Source: Dryocosmus kuriphilus
Lineage: Eukaryota > Arthropoda > Insecta > Hymenoptera > Cynipidae
Direction of reading: 5' to 3'
DNA: 64,000 nt
NCBI GenBank assembly: GCA_038277395.1
Contig: CM076197.1
Span: 33,921,348-33,985,347, forward strand
Positions within the stretch are counted from its first letter, which is position 1; every line of letters starts with the position of its first letter. Position numbers and translations under genes: made by a program. Below the pieces are notes generated by a model, which saw nothing but the letters and a program-made list of their open reading frames with translations, searched no databases and had not been told where the DNA came from. Shown here one piece after another: positions 35,959 through 50,918 of the stretch.

Positions 35959-37057
35959 CCCACGATAACTTTCGAAGGACTAATCGATTGGATTGCGCTT
36001 TGGCACACTACTTTAAGGTCCAAAAAGAAAGGACGAGTTCGTTAACCAGCGGTTTTTGACCAACGGTTATGGTTTTATCCATCAAAAACAGTTTACACAA
36101 AATCAAGAAATTCATTTTCCGACTAAACTATGAGAGATACAAAAAAAAAACGTAAGAAAGTAAAATTGTTCACCTCAAAAAAATCTACAAATTTCGTTTT
36201 AACCGTTTTTCGATAAAATGAACGGTTTTTGTTTTAATCAAGAAAACGCTATTAAAATTAAAAAACTGTTGTTTCCCGCCAAAATATTCAAGATACAAAA
36301 AAATGGTAAAGAACAAAGTTGTTCAATTTAAAAAGATCTACAAATTTTGTTTTAACCATTTTTTCATAAAATGCACGGTTTTTGTTTTAATCGATAAAAC
36401 GTTATTAAAAATTAAAGATTTCAAATTTCCTGCCAAACTATGGAAGATACGGAAAAAATAATAATAAACAAACTTGTTCGCCTTAAAATAATCTACAAAT
36501 TTGCTCTCATCATTTTTTTGATCAGACGCGTAGTTTTTGAGTTATTCGTGAAACATGTTAATTCGTATAAAAAAATCTACTTTTCCGCAAAAGTATGCGA
36601 GATACGTGAAAATATCAAGAAGCAGAATTATTCACCTTCCAAGAACCTACAAATTCCCTTGAAACGATTTTTTGATACAACCATACTTTCTTCATTAAAC
36701 GTATAATACCGTTCTTTTAATCAAAAAATACATTACTATACAGTCAATAAAAGTTATTTAAAGTTATTGAAAAATCTGCCCGCTACTCAGGCGCATTCTC
36801 ATCACCTGTCTCGCGCTCACCAATCAATGAGTTTATATCCAAAACGTACATTTCTTCATTTTTTGCATAGTTTGGCTGAAAAATGCAATTTTTACATTCT
36901 CATCAGAGAAGGTATTAGATTTATGCAAAATTTGACTTTCGCGGATTTCATGAAATCTCCACGTTTTAAGACCTCCTGAATCCGAAAAAATGGTTTTTAC
37001 GACCGTGTCTGTCTGTCTGTTGGCGTTGTCGTCGTTGTCGTCGTTGTCGTCGTTGTC

Positions 37058-37101
<44 letters not shown>

Positions 37102-37106
37102 CTGTT
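35959..37106 (-). repeat. Satellite monomer R7, 1,148 bp
   Basis: Microsatellite at about 37,022-37,102, with three CGTCGTTGT interruptions at the constant end. Alleles Y, C, T2; subrepeat b begins GATGAGAG. Confidence 0.93.
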
Positions 37107-38211
37107 CCCACGATAACTTTCGAAGGACTAATCGGATTGGATTGCGCTTTGGCACACTACTTTAAGGTCCAAAAAGAAAGGACGAGTTCGTTAACCAGCT
37201 GTTTTTGACCAACGGTTATGGTTGTATCCATCAAAAACGGTTTTCACAAAATCAAAAATCATTTTCCGGCTAAACTATCAGAGATACAAAAAAAACGTAA
37301 GAAAGTAGTAAAATTGTTCACCTCAAAAAAATCTACAAATTTTGTTTAACCGTTTTTTGATAAAATGAACGATTTTTGTTTTAATCAAGAAAACGCTATT
37401 AAAATTAAAAAACTGTTGTTTCCCGCCAAAATATTCAAGATACAAAAAAAAATGGTAAAAACAAAGTTGTTCAATTTAAAAAGATCTACAAATTTTGTTT
37501 TAACCATTTTTTCATAAAATGCACGGTTTTTGTTTTAATCGATAAAACGTTATTAAAAATTAAATATTTCAAATTTCCTGCCAAACTATGGAAGATACGG
37601 AAAAATAATAATACACAAACTTGTTCGCCTCAAAAAGATCTACAAATTTGCTCTGCATCATTTTTTTGATCAGACGCGTAGTTTTTGAGTTATTCGTGAA
37701 ACATGTTAATTCGTATAAAAAAATCTTCTTTTCCGCAAAAGTATGCGAGATACGTGAAAATATCAAGAAGCAGAATTATTCACCTTCCAAGAACCTACAA
37801 ATTCCCTTGAAACGATTTTTTGATACAACTTATACTTTCTTCATTAAACGTATAATACCGTTCTTTTAATCAAAAAATACATTACTATACAGTCAATAAA
37901 AGTTATTTAAAGTTATTGAAAAATCTGCCCGCTACTCAGGCGCATTCTCATCACCTGTCTCGCGCTCACCAATCAATGAGTTTATATCCAAAACGTAAAT
38001 TTCTTCATTTTTGCATAGTTTGGCTGAAAAATGCAATTTTTACATTCTCATCAGAGAAGGTATTAGATTTATGCAAAATTTGACTTTCGCGGATTTCATG
38101 AAATCTCCACGTTTTAAGACCTCCTGAATCCGAAAAAATGGTTTTTACGACCGTGTCTGTCTGTCTGTTGTTGGTCGTTGTTGTCGTTGTCGTCGTTGTG
38201 TCGTTGTCGTT

Positions 38212-38255
<44 letters not shown>

Positions 38256-38260
38256 CTGTT
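37107..38260 (-). repeat. Satellite monomer R8, 1,154 bp, left-type tail
   Basis: The tail has CAGCTGG and GGATACAACC as in the left array, and private CTATCAGAG where others have CTATGAGAG. Microsatellite at about 38,171-38,256 with a modified constant end. The closest right-array relative of left units such as L4. Confidence 0.93.
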
Positions 38261-39355
38261 CCCACGATAACTTTCGAAGGACTAATCGGATTGGATTGCG
38301 CTTTGGCACACTACTTTAAGGTCCAAAAAAAAGAAAGGACGAGTTCGTTAACCAGCGGTTTTTGACCAACGGTTATGGTTTTATCCATCAAAAACGGTTT
38401 ACACAAAATCAAGAAATTCATTTTCCGACTAAACTATGAGAGATACAAAAAAAAAACGTAAGAAAGTAAAATTGTTCACCTCAAAAAAATCTACAAATTT
38501 CGTTTTAACCGTTTTTCGATAAAATGAACGGTTTTTGTTTTAATCAAGAAAACGCTATTAAAATTAAAAAACTGTTGTTTCCCGCCAAAATATTCAAGAT
38601 ACAAAAAAATGGTAAAAACAAAGTTGTTCAATTTAAAAAGATCTACAAATTTTGTTTTAACCATTTTTTCATAAAATGCACGGTTTTTGTTTTAATCGAT
38701 AAAACGTTATTAAAAATTAAAGATTTCAAATTTCCTGCCAAACTATGGAAGATACGGAAAAATAATAATAAACAAACTTGTTCGCCTTAAAATAATCTAC
38801 AAATTTGCTCTCATCATTTTTTTGATCAGACGCGTAGTTTTTGAGTTATTCGTGAAACATGTTAATTCGTATAAAAAAATCTACTTTTCCGCAAAAGTAT
38901 GCGAGATACGTGAAAATATCAAGAAGCAGAATTATTCACCTTCCAAGAACCTACAAATTCCCTTGAAACGATTTTTTTTGATACAACTTATACTTTCTTC
39001 ATTAAACGTATAATACCGTTCTTTTAATCAAAAAATACATTACTATACAGTCAATAAAAGTTATTTAAAGTTATTGAAAAATCTGCCCGCTACTCAGGCG
39101 CATTCTCATCACCTGTCTCGCGCTCACCAATCAATGAGTTTATATCCAAAACGTACATTTCTTCATTTTTTGCATAGTTTGGCTGAAAAATGCAATTTTT
39201 ACATTCTCATCAGAGAAGGTATTAGATTTATGCAAAATTTGACTTTCGCGGATTTCATGAAATCTCCACGTTTTAAGACCTCCTGAATCCGAAAAAATGG
39301 TTTTTACGACCGTGTCTGTCTGTCTGTTGGCGTTGTCGTCGTTGTCGTGTCGTTT

Positions 39356-39392
<37 letters not shown>

Positions 39393-39413
39393 TCGTTGTC
39401 GTTGTCGTCTGTT
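38261..39413 (-). repeat. Satellite monomer R9, 1,153 bp
   Basis: Microsatellite at about 39,329-39,409, containing TCGTTTGTCG and GTTGTTGTCG irregularities. Alleles Y, C, T2. Confidence 0.93.
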
Positions 39414-40500
39414 CCCACGATAACTTTCGAAGGACTAATCGGATTGGATTGCGCTTTGGCACACTACTTTAAGGTCCAAAAAGAAAGGACGAGTTCGTTA
39501 ACCAGCGGTTTTTGACCAACGGTTATGGTTTTATCCATCAAAAACAGTTTACACAAAATCAAGAAATTCATTTTCCGACTAAACTATGAGAGATACAAAA
39601 AAAACGTAAGAAAGTAAAATTGTTCACCTCAAAAAAATCTACAAATTTCGTTTTAACCGTTTTTCGATAAAATGAACGGTTTTTGTTTTAATCAAGAAAA
39701 CGCTATTAAAATTAAAAAACTGTTGTTTCCCGCCAAAATATTCAAGATACAAAAAAAATGGTAAAGAACAAAGTTGTTCAATTTAAAAAGATCTACAAAT
39801 TTTGTTTTAACCATTTTTTCATAAAATGCACGGTTTTTGTTTTAATCGATAAAACGTTATTAAAAATTAAAGATTTCAAATTTCCTGCCAAACTATGGAA
39901 GATACGGAAAAAATAATAATAAACAAACTTGTTCGCCTTAAAAAGATCTACAAATTTGCTCTCATCATTTTTTTGATCAGACGCGTAGTTTTTGAGTTAT
40001 TCGTGAAACATGTTAATTCGTATAAAAAAATCTTCTTTTCCGCAAAAGTATGCGAGATACGTGAAAATATCAAGAAGCAGAATTATTCACCTTCCAAGAA
40101 CCTACAAATTCCCTTGAAACGATTTTTTGATACAACTTATACTTTCTTCATTAAACGTATAATACCGTTCTTTTAATCAAAAAATACATTACTATACAGT
40201 CAATAAAAGTTATTTAAAGTTATTGAAAAATCTGCCCGCTACTCAGGCGCATTCTCATCACCTGTCTCGCGCTCACCAATCAATGAGTTTATATCCAAAA
40301 CGTAAATTTCTTCATTTTTGCATAGTTTGGCTGAAAAATGCAATTTTTACATTCTCATCAGAGAAGGTATTAGATTTATGCAAAATTTGACTTTCGCGGA
40401 TTTCATGAAATCTCCACGTTTTAAGACCTCCTGAATCCGAAAAAATGGTTTTTACGACCGTGTCTGTCTGTCTGTTGGCGTTGTCGTCGTTGTCGTGGTT

Positions 40501-40556
<56 letters not shown>

Positions 40557-40561
40557 CTGTT
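39414..40561 (-). repeat. Satellite monomer R10, 1,148 bp
   Basis: Microsatellite at about 40,477-40,557. Alleles Y, C, T2; subrepeat a has the GAAGATT form (seen as AATCTTC) shared with R8, R12, R13 and R14. Confidence 0.93.
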
Positions 40562-41651
40562 CCCACGATAACTTTCGAAGGACTAATCGGATTGGATTGC
40601 GCTTTGGCACACTACTTTAAGGTCCAAAAAGAAAGGACGAGTTCGTTAACCAGCGGTTTTTGACCAACGGTTATGGTTTTATCCATCAAAAACAGTTTAC
40701 ACAAAATCAAGAAATTCATTTTCCGACTAAACTATGAGAGATACAAAAAAAAAACGTAAGAAAGTAAAATTGTTCACCTCAAAAAAAATCTACAAATTTC
40801 GTTTTAACCGTTTTTCGATAAAATGAACGGTTTTTGTTTTAATCAAGAAAACGCTATTAAAATTAAAAAACTGTTGTTTCCCGCCAAAATATTCAAGATA
40901 CAAAAAAATGGTAAAGAACAAAGTTGTTCAATTTAAAAAGATCTACAAATTTTGTTTTAACCATTTTTTCATAAAATGCACGGTTTTTGTTTTAATCGAT
41001 AAAACGTTATTAAAAATTAAATGATTTCAAATTTCCTGCCAAACTATGGAAGATACGGAAAAAATAATAATAAACAAACTTGTTCGCCTTAAAATAATCT
41101 ACAAATTTGCTCTCACTCATTTTTTTGATCAGACGCGTAGTTTTTGAGTTATTCGTGAAATATGTTAATTCGTATAAAAAAATTACTTTTCCGCAAAAGT
41201 ATGCGAGATACGTGAAAATATCAAGAAGCAGAATTATTCACCTTCCAAGAACCTACAAATTCCCTTGAAACGATTTTTTGATACAACTTATACTTTCTTC
41301 ATTAAACGTATAATACCGTTCTTTTAATCAAAAAATACATTACTATACAGTCAATAAAAGTTATTTAAAGTTATTGAAAAATCTGCCCGCTACTCAGGCG
41401 CATTCTCATCACCTGTCTCGCGCTCACCAATCAATGAGTTTATATCCAAAACGTACATTTCTTCATTTTTGCATAGTTTGGCTGAAAAATGCAATTTTTA
41501 CATTCTCATCAGAGAAGGTATTAGATTTATGCAAAATTTGACTTTCGCGGATTTCATGAAATCTCCACGTTTTAAGACCTCCTGAATCCGAAAAAATGGT
41601 TTTTACGACCGTGTCTGTCTGTCTGTTGGCGTTGTCGTCGTTGTCGTCGTT

Positions 41652-41713
<62 letters not shown>

Positions 41714-41718
41714 CTGTT
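40562..41718 (-). repeat. Satellite monomer R11, 1,157 bp
   Basis: Microsatellite at about 41,628-41,714. A mosaic: GAGTGAGAG and ATATGTT as in R1-R5, but allele C as in R6 onwards. A one-base deletion at AAATTACTTTT near 41,181. Confidence 0.93.
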
Positions 41719-42794
41719 CCCACGATAACTTTCGAAGGACTAATCGGATTGGATTGCGCTTTGGCACACTACTTTAAGGTCCAAAAAGAAAGGACGAGTT
41801 CGTTAACCAGCGGTTTTTGACCAACGGTTATGGTTTTATCCATCAAAAACAGTTTACACAAAATCAAGAAATTCATTTTCCGACTAAACTATGAGAGATA
41901 AAAAAAAAACGTAAGAAAGTAAAATTGTTCACCTCAAAAAAATCTACAAATTTCGTTTTAACCGTTTTTCGATAAAATGAACGGTTTTTGTTTTAATCAA
42001 GAAAACGCTATTAAAATTAAAAAACTGTGTTTCCCGCCAAAATATTCAAGATACAAAAAATGGTAAAGAACAAAGTTGTTCAATTTAAAAAGATCTACAA
42101 ATTTTGTTTTAACCATTTTTTCATAAAATGCACGGTTTTTGTTTTAATCGATAAAACGTTATTAAAAATTAAAGATTTCAAATTTCCTGCCAAACTATGG
42201 AAGATACGGAAAAATAATAATAACACAAACTTGTTCGCCTTAAAATAGATCTACAAATTTGCTCTCATCATTTTTTTGATCAGACGCGTAGTTTTTGAGT
42301 TATTCGTGAAACATGTTAATTCGTATAAAAAAATCTTCTTTTCCGCAAAAGTATGCGAGATACGTGAAAATATCAAGAAGCAGAATTATTCACCTTCCAA
42401 GAACCTACAAATTCCCTTGAAACGATTTTTTGATACAACTTATACTTTCTTCATTAAACGTATAATACCGTTCTTTTAATCAAAAAATACATTACTATAC
42501 AGTCAATAAAAGTTATTTAAAGTTATTGAAAAATCTGCCCGCTACTCAGGCGCATTCTCATCACCTGTCTCGCGCTCACCAATCAATGAGTTTATATCCA
42601 AAACGTAAATTTCTTCATTTTTACATAGTTTGGCTGAAAAATGCAATTTTTACATTCTCATCAGAGAAGGTATTAGATTTATGCAAAATTTGACTTTCGC
42701 GGATTTCATGAAATCTCCACGTTTTAAGACCTCCTGAATCCGAAAAAATGGTTTTTACGACCGTGTCTGTCTGTCTGTTGGCGTTGTCGTCGTT

Positions 42795-42851
<57 letters not shown>

Positions 42852-42875
42852 TGTCGTTGTCGTTTGTCGTCTGTT
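41719..42875 (-). repeat. Satellite monomer R12, 1,157 bp
   Basis: Microsatellite at about 42,780-42,871, with two CGTTTGTCG irregularities at the usually pure end, which is uncommon. Alleles Y, C, T2. Confidence 0.93.
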
Positions 42876-44024
42876 CCCACGATAACTTTCGAAGGACTAA
42901 TCGGATTGGATTGCGCTTTGGCACACTACTTTAAGGTCCAAAAAGAAAGGACGAGTTCGTTAACCAGCGGTTTTTGACCAACGGTTATGGTTTTATCCAT
43001 CAAAAACGGTTTACACAAAATCAAGAAATTCATTTTCCGACTAAACTATGAGAGATACAAAAAAAAACGTAAGAAAGTAAAATTGTTCACCTCAAAAAAA
43101 TCTACAAATTTTGTTTTAACCGTTTTTTTTTCGATAAAATGAACGGATTTTTGTTTTAATCAAGAAAACGCTATTAAAATTAAAAAACTGTTGTTTCCCG
43201 CCAAAATATTCAAGATACAAAAAAATGGTAAAAAACAAAGTTGTTCAATTTAAAAAGATCTACAAATTTTGTTTTAACCATTTTTTCATAAAATGCACGG
43301 TTTTTGTTTTAATCGATAAAACGTTATTAAAAATTAAATATTTCAAATTTCCTGCCAAACTATGGAAGATACGGAAAAATAATAATAAACAAACTTGTTC
43401 GCCTCAAAAAGATCTACAAATTTGCTCTCATCATTTTTTTGATCAGACGCGTAGTTTTTGAGTTATTCGTGAAACATGTTAATTCGTATAAAAAAATCTT
43501 CTTTTCCGCAAAAGTATGCGAGATACGTGAAAATATCAAGAAGCAGAATTATTCACCTTCCAAGAACCTACAAATTCCCTTGAAACGATTTTTTGATACA
43601 ACTTATACTTTCTTCATTAAACGTATAATACCGTTCTTTTAATCAAAAAATACATTACTATACAGTCAATAAAAGTTATTTAAAGTTATTGAAAAATCTG
43701 CCCGCTACTCAGGCGCATTCTCATCACCTGTCTCGCGCTCACCAATCAATGAGTTTATATCCAAAACGTAAATTTCTTCATTTTTGCATAGTTTGGCTGA
43801 AAAATGCAATTTTTACATTCTCATCAGAGAAGGTATTAGATTTATGCAAAATTTGACTTTCGCGGATTTCATGAAATCTCCACGTTTTAAGACCTCCTGA
43901 ATCCGAAAAAATGGTTTTTACGACCGTGTCTGTCTGTCTGTTGGCGTTGTCGTCGTTGTCGTTGTCGTCGTTCGTTGTCGTTGTCGTTGTCGTTTCGTCG
44001 TTGTCGTTGTCGTTGTCGTCTGTT
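42876..44024 (-). repeat. Satellite monomer R13, 1,149 bp
   Basis: Microsatellite at about 43,943-44,020, interrupted by CGTTCGTTG and CGTTTCGTCG. A T-run of eight in subrepeat c/d junction near 43,124. Alleles Y, C, T2. Confidence 0.93.
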
Positions 44025-45117
44025 CCCACGATAACTTTCGAAGGACTAATCGGATTGGATTGCGCTTTGGCACACTACTTTAAGGTCCAAAAAGAAAGGA
44101 CGAGTTCGTTAACCAGCGGTTTTTGACCAACGGTTATGGTTTTATCCATCAAAAACGGTTTTCAACACAAAATCAAAAATTCATTTTCCGGCTAAACTAT
44201 GAGAGATACAAAAAAAAACGTAAGAAAGTAAAATTGTTCACCTCAAAAAAATCTACAAATTTCGTTTTAACCGTTTTTTCGATAAAATGAACGGTTTTTG
44301 TTTTAATCAAGAAAACGCTATTAAAATTAAAAAACTGTTGTTTCCCGCCAAAATATTCAAGATACAAAAAAATGGTAAAGAACAAAGTTGTTCAATTTAA
44401 AAAGATCTACAAATTTTGTTTTAACCATTTTTTCATAAAATGCACGGTTTTTGTTTTAATCGATAAAACGTTATTAAAAATTAAATATTTCAAATTTCCT
44501 GCCAAACTATGGAAGATACGGAAAAATAATAATAACACAAACTTGTTCGCCTTAAAAAGATCTACAAATTTGCTCTCATCATTTTTTTGATCAGACGCGT
44601 AGTTTTTGAGTTATTCGTGAAACATGTTAATTCGTATAAAAAAATCTTCTTTTCCGCAAAAGTATGCGCGAGATACGTGAAAATATCAAGAAGCAGAATT
44701 ATTCACCTTCCAAGAACCTACAAATTCCCTTGAAACGATTTTTTGATACAACCCATACTTTCTTCATTAAACGTATAATACCGTTCTTTTAATCAAAAAA
44801 ATACATTACTATACAGTCAATAAAAGTTATTTAAAGTTATTGAAAAATCTGCCCGCTACTCAGGCGCATTCTCATCACCTGTCTCGCGCTCACCAATCAA
44901 TGAGTTTATATCCAAAACGTACATTTCTTCATTTTTTGCATAGTTTGGCTGAAAAATGCAATTTTTACATTCTCATCAGAGAAGGTATTAGATTTATGCA
45001 AAATTTGACTTTCGCGGATTTCATGAAATCTCCACGTTTTAAGACCTCCTGAATCCGAAAAAATGGTTTTTACGACCGTGTCTGTCTGTCTGTTGGCGTT
45101 GTCGTCGTTGTCGTGGT

Positions 45118-45155
<38 letters not shown>

Positions 45156-45181
45156 CGTTGTCGTTGTCGTTGTCGTCTGTT
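44025..45181 (-). repeat. Satellite monomer R14, 1,157 bp
   Basis: Microsatellite at about 45,095-45,177, with GTGGTGTCG at the constant end. The tail end has GGTTTTCAACAC and CCGGCTAAAC, close to left-type tails. A 2-bp duplication GCGCGAG at 44,667. Confidence 0.93.
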
Positions 45182-46270
45182 CCCACGATAACTTTCGAAG
45201 GACTAATCGGATTGGATTGCGCTTTGGCACACTACTTTAAGGTCCAAAAAGAAAGGACGAGTTCGTTAACCAGCGGTTTTTGACCAACGGTTATGGTTTA
45301 TCCATCAAAAACAGTTTACACAAAATCAAGAAATTCATTTTCCGACTAAACTATGAGAGATACAAAAAAAACGTAAGAAAGTAAAATTGTTCACCTCAAA
45401 AAAATCTACAAATTTCGTTTTAACCGTTTTTCGATAAAATGAACGGTTTTTGTTTTAATCAAGAAAACGCTATTAAAATTAAAAAACTGTTGTTTCCCGC
45501 CAAAATATTCAAGATACAAAAAAATGGTAAAGAACAAAGTTGTTCAATTTAAAAAGATCTACAAATTTTGTTTTAACCATTTTTTCATAAAATGCACGGT
45601 TTTTGTTTTAATCGATAAAACGTTATTAAAAATTAATGATTTCAAATTTCCTGCCAAACTGTGGAAGATACGGAAAAATAATAATAAACAAACTTGTTCG
45701 CCTTAAAATAGTCTACAAATTTGCTCTCACTCATTTTTTTGATCAGACGCGTAGTTTTTGAGTTATTCGTGAAACATGTTAATTCGTATAAAAAAATCTA
45801 CTTTTCCGCAAAAGTATGCGAGATACGTGAAAATATCAAGAAGCAGAATTATTCACCTTCCAAGAACCTACAAATTCCCTTGAAACGATTTTTTGATACA
45901 ACTTATACTTTCTTCATTAAACGTATAATACCGTTCTTTTAATCAAAAAATACATTACTATACAGTCAATAAAAGTTATTTAAAGTTATTGAAAAATCTG
46001 CCCGCTACTCAGGCGCATTCTCATCACCTGTCTCGCGCTCACCAATCAATGAGTTTATATCCAAAACGTAAATTTCTTCATTTTTTGCATAGTTTGGCTG
46101 AAAAATGCAATTTTTACATTCTCATCAGAGAAGGTATTAGATTTATGCAAAATTTGACTTTCGCGGATTTCATGAAATCTCCACGTTTTAAGACCTCCTG
46201 AATCCGAAAAAAAAATGGTTTTTACGACCGTGTCTGTCTGTCTGTTGGCGTTGTCGTCGTTGTCGTGGTT

Positions 46271-46320
<50 letters not shown>

Positions 46321-46325
46321 CTGTT
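45182..46325 (-). repeat. Satellite monomer R15, 1,144 bp
   Basis: Microsatellite at about 46,247-46,321. GAGTGAGAG with allele C. An A-run of nine precedes TGG at 46,207. Confidence 0.93.
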
Positions 46326-47412
46326 CCCACGATAACTTTCGAAGGACTAATCGGATTGGATTGCGCTTTGGCACACTACTTTAAGGTCCAAAAAGAAAGG
46401 ACGAGTTCGTTAACCAGCGGTTTTTGACCAACGGTTATGGTTTTATCCATCAAAAACAGTTTACACAAAATCAAGAAATTCATTTTCCGACTAAACTATG
46501 AGAGATACAAAAAAAACGTGAGAAAGTAAAATTGTTCACCTCAAAAAAATCTACAAATTTCGTTTTAACCGTTTTTTCGATAAAATGAACGGTTTTTGTT
46601 TTAATCAAGAAAACGCTATTAAAATTAAAAAACTGTTGTTTCCCGCCAAAATATTCAAGATACAAAAAAATGGTAAAGAACAAAGTTGTTCAATTTAAAA
46701 AGATCTACAAATTTTGTTTTAACCATTTTTTCATAAAATGCACGGTTTTTGTTTTAATCGATAAAACGTTATTAAAAATTAAAGATTTCAAATTTCCTGC
46801 CAAACTATGGAAGATACGGAAAAATAATAATAAACAAACTTGTTCGCCTTAAAAAGATCTACAAATTTGCTCTCATCATTTTTTTGATCAGACGCGTAGT
46901 TTTTGAGTTATTCGTGAAACATGTTAATTCGTATACAAAAAATCTCTTTTCCGCAAAAGTATGCGAGATACGTGAAAATATCAAGAAGCAGAATTATTCA
47001 CCTTCCAAGAACCTACAAATTCCCTTGAAACGATTTTTTTGATACAACCCATACTTTCTTCATTAAACGTATAATACCGTTCTTTTAATCAAAAAATACA
47101 TTACTATACAGTCAATAAAAGTTATTTAAAGTTATTGAAAAATCTGCCCGCTACTCAGGCGCATTCTCATCACCTGTCTCGCGCTCACCAATCAATGAGT
47201 TTATATCCAAAACGTAAATTTCTTCATTTTTGCATAGTTTGGCTGAAAAATGCAATTTTTACATTCTCATCAGAGAAGGTATTAGATTTATGCAAAATTT
47301 GACTTTCGCGGATTTCATGAAATCTCCACGTTTTAAGACCTCCTGAATCCGAAAAAATGGTTTTTACGACCGTGTCTGTCTGTCTGTTGGCGTTGTCGTC
47401 GTTGTCGTGGTT

Positions 47413-47462
<50 letters not shown>

Positions 47463-47467
47463 CTGTT
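46326..47467 (-). repeat. Satellite monomer R16, 1,142 bp
   Basis: Microsatellite at about 47,389-47,463. Carries GTATACAAAAAATC near 46,932, an allele also found in R21 and R25, which are not adjacent to it. Confidence 0.93.
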
Positions 47468-48561
47468 CCCACGATAACTTTCGAAGGACTAATCGGATTG
47501 GATTGCGCTTTGGCACACTACTTTAAGGTCCAAAAAGAAAGGACGAGTTCGTTAACCAGCGGTTTTTGACCAACGGTTATGGTTTTATCCATCAAAAACA
47601 GTTTACACAAAATCAAGAAATTCATTTTCCGACTAAACTATGAGAGATACAAAAAAAAAACGTGAAGAAAGTAAAATTGTTCACCTCAAAAAAATCTACA
47701 AATTTCGTTTTAACCGTTTTTCGATAAAATGAACGGTTTTTGTTTTAATCAAGAAAACGCTATTAAAATTAAAAAACTGTTGTTTCCCGCCAAAATATTC
47801 AAGATACAAAAAAATGGTAAAGAACAAAGTTGTTCAATTTAAAAAGATCTACAAATTTTGTTTTAACCATTTTTTCATAAAATGCACGGTTTTTGTTTTA
47901 ATCGATAAAACGTTATTAAAAATTAAAGATTTCAAATTTCCTGCCAAACTATGGAAGATACGGAAAAATAATAATAAACAAACTTGTTCGCCTTAAAATA
48001 ATCTACAAATTTGCTCTCACTCATTTTTTTTGATCAGACGCGTAGTTTTTGAGTTATTCGTGAAACATGTTAATTCGTATAAAAAAATCTACTTTTCCGC
48101 AAAAGTATGCGAGATACGTGAAAATATCAAGAAGCAGAATTATTCACCTTCCAAGAACCTACAAATTCCCTTGAAACGATTTTTTGATACAACCCATACT
48201 TTCTTCATTAAACGTATAATACCGTTCTTTTAATCAAAAAATACATTACTATACAGTCAATAAAAGTTATTTAAAGTTATTGAAAAATCTGCCCGCTACT
48301 CAGGCGCATTCTCATCACCTGTCTCGCGCTCACCAATCAATGAGTTTATATCCAAAACGTAAATTTCTTCATTTTTTGCATAGTTTGGCTGAAAAATGCA
48401 ATTTTTACATTCTCATCAGAGAAGGTATTAGATTTATGCAAAATTTGACTTTCGCGGATTTCATGAAATCTCCACGTTTTAAGACCTCCTGAATCCGAAA
48501 AAATGGTTTTTACGACCGTGTCTGTCTGTCTGTTGGCGTTGTCGTCGTCGTTGTCGTGGTT

Positions 48562-48617
<56 letters not shown>

Positions 48618-48622
48618 CTGTT
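47468..48622 (-). repeat. Satellite monomer R17, 1,155 bp
   Basis: Microsatellite at about 48,535-48,618, with an extra CGTCG at the constant end. GAGTGAGAG with allele C, T2. Confidence 0.93.
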
Positions 48623-49731
48623 CCCACGATAACTTTCGAAGGACTAATCGGATTGGATTGCGCTTTGGCACACTACTTTAAGGTCCAAAAAGAAAGGACG
48701 AGTTCGTTAACCAGCGGTTTTTGACCAACGGTTATGGTTTTATCCATCAAAAACAGTTTACACAAAATCAAGAAATTCATTTTCCGACTAAACTATGAGA
48801 GATACAAAAAAAAACGTAAGAAAGTAAAATTGTTCACCTCAAAAAAATCTACAAATTTCGTTTTAACCGTTTTTTCGATAAAATGAACGGTTTTTGTTTT
48901 AATCAAGAAAACGCTATTAAAATTAAAAAACTGTTGTTTCCCGCCAAAATATTCAAGATACAAAAAAATGGTAAAGAACAAAGTTGTTCAATTTAAAAAG
49001 ATCTACAAATTTTGTTTTAACCATTTTTTCATAAAATGCACGGTTTTTGTTTTAATCGATAAAACGTTATTAAAAATTAAAGATTTCAAATTTCCTGCCA
49101 AACTATGGAAGATACGGAAAAATAATAATAAACAAACTTGTTCGCCTTAAAATAATCTACAAATTTGCTCTCACTCATTTTTTTGATCAGACGCGTAGTT
49201 TTTGAGTTATTCGTGAAACATGTTAATTCGTATAAAAAAATCTACTTTTCCGCAAAAGTATGCGAGATACGTGAAAATATCAAGAAGCAGAATTATTCAC
49301 CTTCCAAGAACCTACAAATTCCCTTGAAACGATTTTTTGATACACCTTATACTTTCTTCATTAAACGTATAATACCGTTCTTTTAATCAAAAAATACATT
49401 ACTATACAGTCAATAAAAGTTATTTAAAGTTATTGAAAAATCTGCCCGCTACTCAGGCGCATTCTCATCACCTGTCTCGCGCTCACCAATCAATGAGTTT
49501 ATATCCAAAACGTAATTTCTTCATTTTTTACATAGTTTGGCTGAAAAATGCAATTTTTACATTCTCATCAGAGAAGGTATTAGATTTATGCAAAATTTGA
49601 CTTTCGCGGATTTCATGAAATCTCCACGTTTTAAGACCTCCTGAATCCGAAAAAATGGTTTTTACGACCGACCGTGTCTGTCTGTCTGTTGGCGTTGTCG
49701 TCGTTGTCGTCGTTGTCGTGTCGTTGTCGTC

Positions 49732-49775
<44 letters not shown>

Positions 49776-49780
49776 CTGTT
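48623..49780 (-). repeat. Satellite monomer R18, 1,158 bp
   Basis: Microsatellite at about 49,691-49,776. The flanking core has a 4-bp duplication (CGACCGACCG at 49,667). Private CACCTTATAC in the linker. Confidence 0.93.
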
Positions 49781-50862
49781 CCCACGATAACTTTCGAAGG
49801 ACTAATCGGATTGGATTGCGCTTTGGCACACTACTTTAAGGTCCAAAAAGAAAGGACGAGTTCGTTAACCAGCGGTTTTTGACCAACGGTTATGGTTTTA
49901 TCCATCAAAAACAGTTTACACAAAATCAAGAAATTCATTTTCCGACTAAACTATGAGAGATACAAAAAAAACGTAAGAAAGTAAAATTGTTCACCTCAAA
50001 AAAATCTACAAATTTCGTTTTAACCGTTTTTCGATAAAATGAACGGTTTTTGTTTTAATCAAGAAAACGCTATTAAAATTAAAAAACTGTTGTTTCCCGC
50101 CAAAATATTCAAGATACAAAAAAATGGTAAAGAACAAAGTTGTTCAATTTAAAAAGATCTACAAATTTTGTTTTAACCATTTTTTCATAAAATGCACGGT
50201 TTTTGTTTTAATCGATAAAACGTTATTAAAAATTAAAGATTTCAAATTTCCTGCCAAACTATGGAAGATACGGAAAAATAATAATAAACAAACTTGTTCG
50301 CCTCAAAAAGATCTACAAATTTGCTCTCATCATTTTTTTGATCAGACGCGTAGTTTTTGAGTTATTCGTGAAACATGTTAATTCGTATAAAAAAATCTTC
50401 TTTTCCGCAAAAGTATGCGAGATACGTGAAAATATCAAGAAGCAGAATTATTCACCTTCCAAGAACCTACAAATTCCCTTGAAACGATTTTTTTGATACA
50501 ACTTATACTTTCTTCATTAAACGTATAATACCGTTCTTTTAATCAAAAAATACATTACTATACAGTCAATAAAAGTTATTTAAAGTTATTGAAAAATCTG
50601 CCCGCTACTCAGGCGCATTCTCATCACCTGTCTCGCGCTCACCAATCAATGAGTTTATATCCAAAACGTAAATTTCTTCATTTTTGCATAGTTTGGCTGA
50701 AAAATGCAATTTTTACATTCTCATCAGAGAAGGTATTAGATTTATGCAAAATTTGACTTTCGCGGATTTCATGAAATCTCCACGTTTTAAGACCTCCTGA
50801 ATCCGAAAAAATGGTTTTTACGACCGTGTCTGTCTGTCTGTTGTTGTCGCGTTGTCGTCGTT

Positions 50863-50918
<56 letters not shown>
